A stretch of 38,402 bases of DNA from a virus: the IMG/VR virus record IMGVR_UViG_3300009151_004678, positions 1 through 38,402 of that record; one strand, given 5' to 3'. Below the pieces are notes generated by a model. The model was not told the origin of the DNA, made no database searches, and was given only the letters and a program-made list of their open reading frames with translations. This document shows, one piece after another, positions 37,236-38,402 of the stretch. Made by a program: the position numbers and the translations under genes. Positions within the stretch are counted from its first letter, which is position 1. Each line of letters starts with the position of its first letter.

Positions 37236-37242
37236 CTCTTTT

Positions 37243-37824
37243 ATGATCATGCCAATAATTGAAACTACCCAAACTGAACAAACTCACACTCAAGCACTTG
37301 CTGACACTGGCATGTATGTTTTTATGGGAGACGTGGATGATGAAAGTATCAAGCCAGTTGTGGAATGGATGCTGTATGAAAACTATGTGAGCAAGAAAAA
37401 GAAAAAAGAATTGTTACTCATGATTTGCTCCAATGGTGGAGACATGGGTGCGGCCTTTGCCCTAATTGATGTAATGATGAGCAGCCAAATTCCAGTAAAA
37501 ACTGTGGGCCTGGGAACCATTGCATCAGCAGGCTTGTTGATCTTTATCTCTGGCACTCACGGACGACGAGTTCTTACACCTAATACTTCAATTCTAAGCC
37601 ATCAGTTCTCCTGGTACAACGAAGGCAAAGCACATGAGTTGTTTGCTACCATGCGTGAGTTTGAACTCACACAGGCTAGAATGATTGCACACTATGAATT
37701 GTGTACAGGCCTGGGCCGGGAAGAAATACGCACGAACTTGTTGCCACCACAAGACGTTTGGTTATCAGCATCAGAAGCCCTGGCTCTGGGCATCTGCGAT
37801 GACATCAGTGTGGTCAAGAGTTAA
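37243..37824 (+). CDS. clpP: ClpP-like serine protease
   Basis: Proteolytic partner of ClpX or ClpA. The 193 residues keep the ClpP core: oxyanion segment ICSNGGDMGAA (61-71), catalytic Ser95 in GTIASAGLLIF, His120 in SILSHQFSW, and Asp171 in PPQDVWLSASEAL. The N-terminal part is shorter and Thr/Gln-rich. A second ATG at 37249 is possible. There is no Shine-Dalgarno. It lies 18.7 kb from clpX yet would match its IGF loop. Whether it forms its own ring or mixes with host ClpP is not evident. Confidence 0.88.
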   Translation: MIMPIIETTQTEQTHTQALADTGMYVFMGDVDDESIKPVVEWMLYENYVSKKKKKELLLMICSNGGDMGAAFALIDVMMSSQIPVKTVGLGTIASAGLLIFISGTHGRRVLTPNTSILSHQFSWYNEGKAHELFATMREFELTQARMIAHYELCTGLGREEIRTNLLPPQDVWLSASEALALGICDDISVVKS

Positions 37825-37858
37825 ATAGGTCTTAACCACCACGTGCGCTACGGTCTTG

Positions 37859-38402
37859 TTATTTTTTGTTTTGCTTCAGGTATTCCGCATAACTCATAGC
37901 CCTCTGTCCTGTTGCAATATCACGTGGTTGTTTTAGCCAGGCATCCACAGTATCGAGTTTTGTTGGTGCAGGTAATGCTTGTGCGGGTGCAGTTGTTGGC
38001 AATTGCTCTGGTTTGTTGTCTGTGTCAACTTGATTTATTTTATCCAATGCCTTTTTACCTAGTCCTGCTAGTCGTGCAATATCTCCTGGAGAGGTGGTGT
38101 TATTTGGATCAATACCAGCGTCCCACATTTTATACATTTTCTCGCGTACCTGGTCCGGGCTTAGAGCATTTGATAATTTGCTTGGATCGATATATTTCTC
38201 GCTGTCTATCTTTACAGGTTTACCACCGCTAGTGGCTGTGAATTTCGTATATTTGTGAAAACGACTACCCGAAGGCGAACCATCACTTCTTATTATACTT
38301 TTGAGTTCTTCAACTGGGTCAGTTTCACGATTATCTCTAACATAGGTGTCCCCAATATTTCCATCAAAGTCGGTTTTGTAAATTACAATTTTGTTTTCTT
38401 CT
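37859..38402 (-). CDS. Phage protein, 3' part (start outside window)
   Basis: On the minus strand a frame is open from the end of the window to the stop at 37859, without a clear start, so the gene continues beyond 38402. About 180 residues are seen: IVIYKTDFDGNIGDTYVRD, then KFTATSGGKPVKIDSEKY, then a helical ALSPDQVREKMYKMWDAGIDP, a Pro/Ala linker and an end MSYAEYLKQNKK. The ATG at 38137 is internal. No family recognised; a virion or replication role is possible. Confidence 0.68.
   Translation of the reverse strand, partial: EENKIVIYKTDFDGNIGDTYVRDNRETDPVEELKSIIRSDGSPSGSRFHKYTKFTATSGGKPVKIDSEKYIDPSKLSNALSPDQVREKMYKMWDAGIDPNNTTSPGDIARLAGLGKKALDKINQVDTDNKPEQLPTTAPAQALPAPTKLDTVDAWLKQPRDIATGQRAMSYAEYLKQNKK

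Noticed and set aside
1-38402. CRISPR array, tRNA cluster, insertion sequence or integrase
   Set aside because: No regular spaced repeats, no cloverleaf, no transposase or recombinase motif was seen on either strand.

Overview
The window is a gene-dense stretch of a large tailed-phage genome that looks T4-like in the broad sense, related to the myoviruses of planktonic bacteria. It carries virion genes (a PAAR spike tip and a large baseplate or tail protein), NrdA, NrdB and a glutaredoxin, an ATP-dependent DNA ligase of gp30 type, Hsp20, and many short conserved phage proteins in ATGA and TAATG overlapping chains. It also carries T4-late-like TAAATA elements. I saw no tRNA, integrase, insertion sequence or CRISPR array. 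Signal peptides, lipoboxes, an outer-membrane barrel and PhoB-type boxes point to a Gram-negative host, probably a proteobacterium. The sequence does not fix the host more closely.

Layout. 1-8719: virion genes on both sides of the nucleotide-reduction block nrdA-(small membrane protein)-(ATP-grasp)-nrdB-glutaredoxin, ending with PAAR and its large partner. 8751-9430: a self-contained outer-membrane barrel gene with its own promoter and terminator. 9433-15209: early-type small genes behind near-consensus sigma70 promoters, DNA ligase and a Bax-inhibitor-like membrane protein. 15211-19650: a possible structured leader RNA, a membrane coiled-coil protein, then ClpX, ribosomal protein bS21, Hsp20 and ClpS. 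19647-25097: a phosphoesterase, a glycosyltransferase-like protein head to head with a UDP-sugar dehydrogenase, a 2OG-Fe oxygenase and an amidinotransferase. 25124-31558: UvdE, then PstS, a glutamine-amidotransferase-like protein, PlcP, the glycosyltransferase Agt, a membrane protein and a fatty-acid desaturase. 31618-38402: membrane and exported proteins, a queuosine-precursor transporter, a gamma-glutamylcyclotransferase, lipoproteins, ClpP and a partial gene.

How the genes fit together. The most striking unit is a phosphate-starvation set. pstS and the plcP-agt pair each follow a matching Pho box (two 7-mers with a 4-nt AAAA spacer) placed 11 nt before a TAAATA element. In bacteria PlcP removes phospholipid head groups and Agt glycosylates the diacylglycerol, so this phage may run membrane phospholipid-to-glycolipid remodelling and phosphate capture under host PhoB control. 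A second theme is protein turnover and translation (ClpX, ClpP, a ClpS with a changed pocket, Hsp20, bS21). A third is gene starts. Eight genes without a Shine-Dalgarno have TAAATA 4-7 nt before the ATG, and two more have TATAAT 6 nt before it, which would give leaderless messages.
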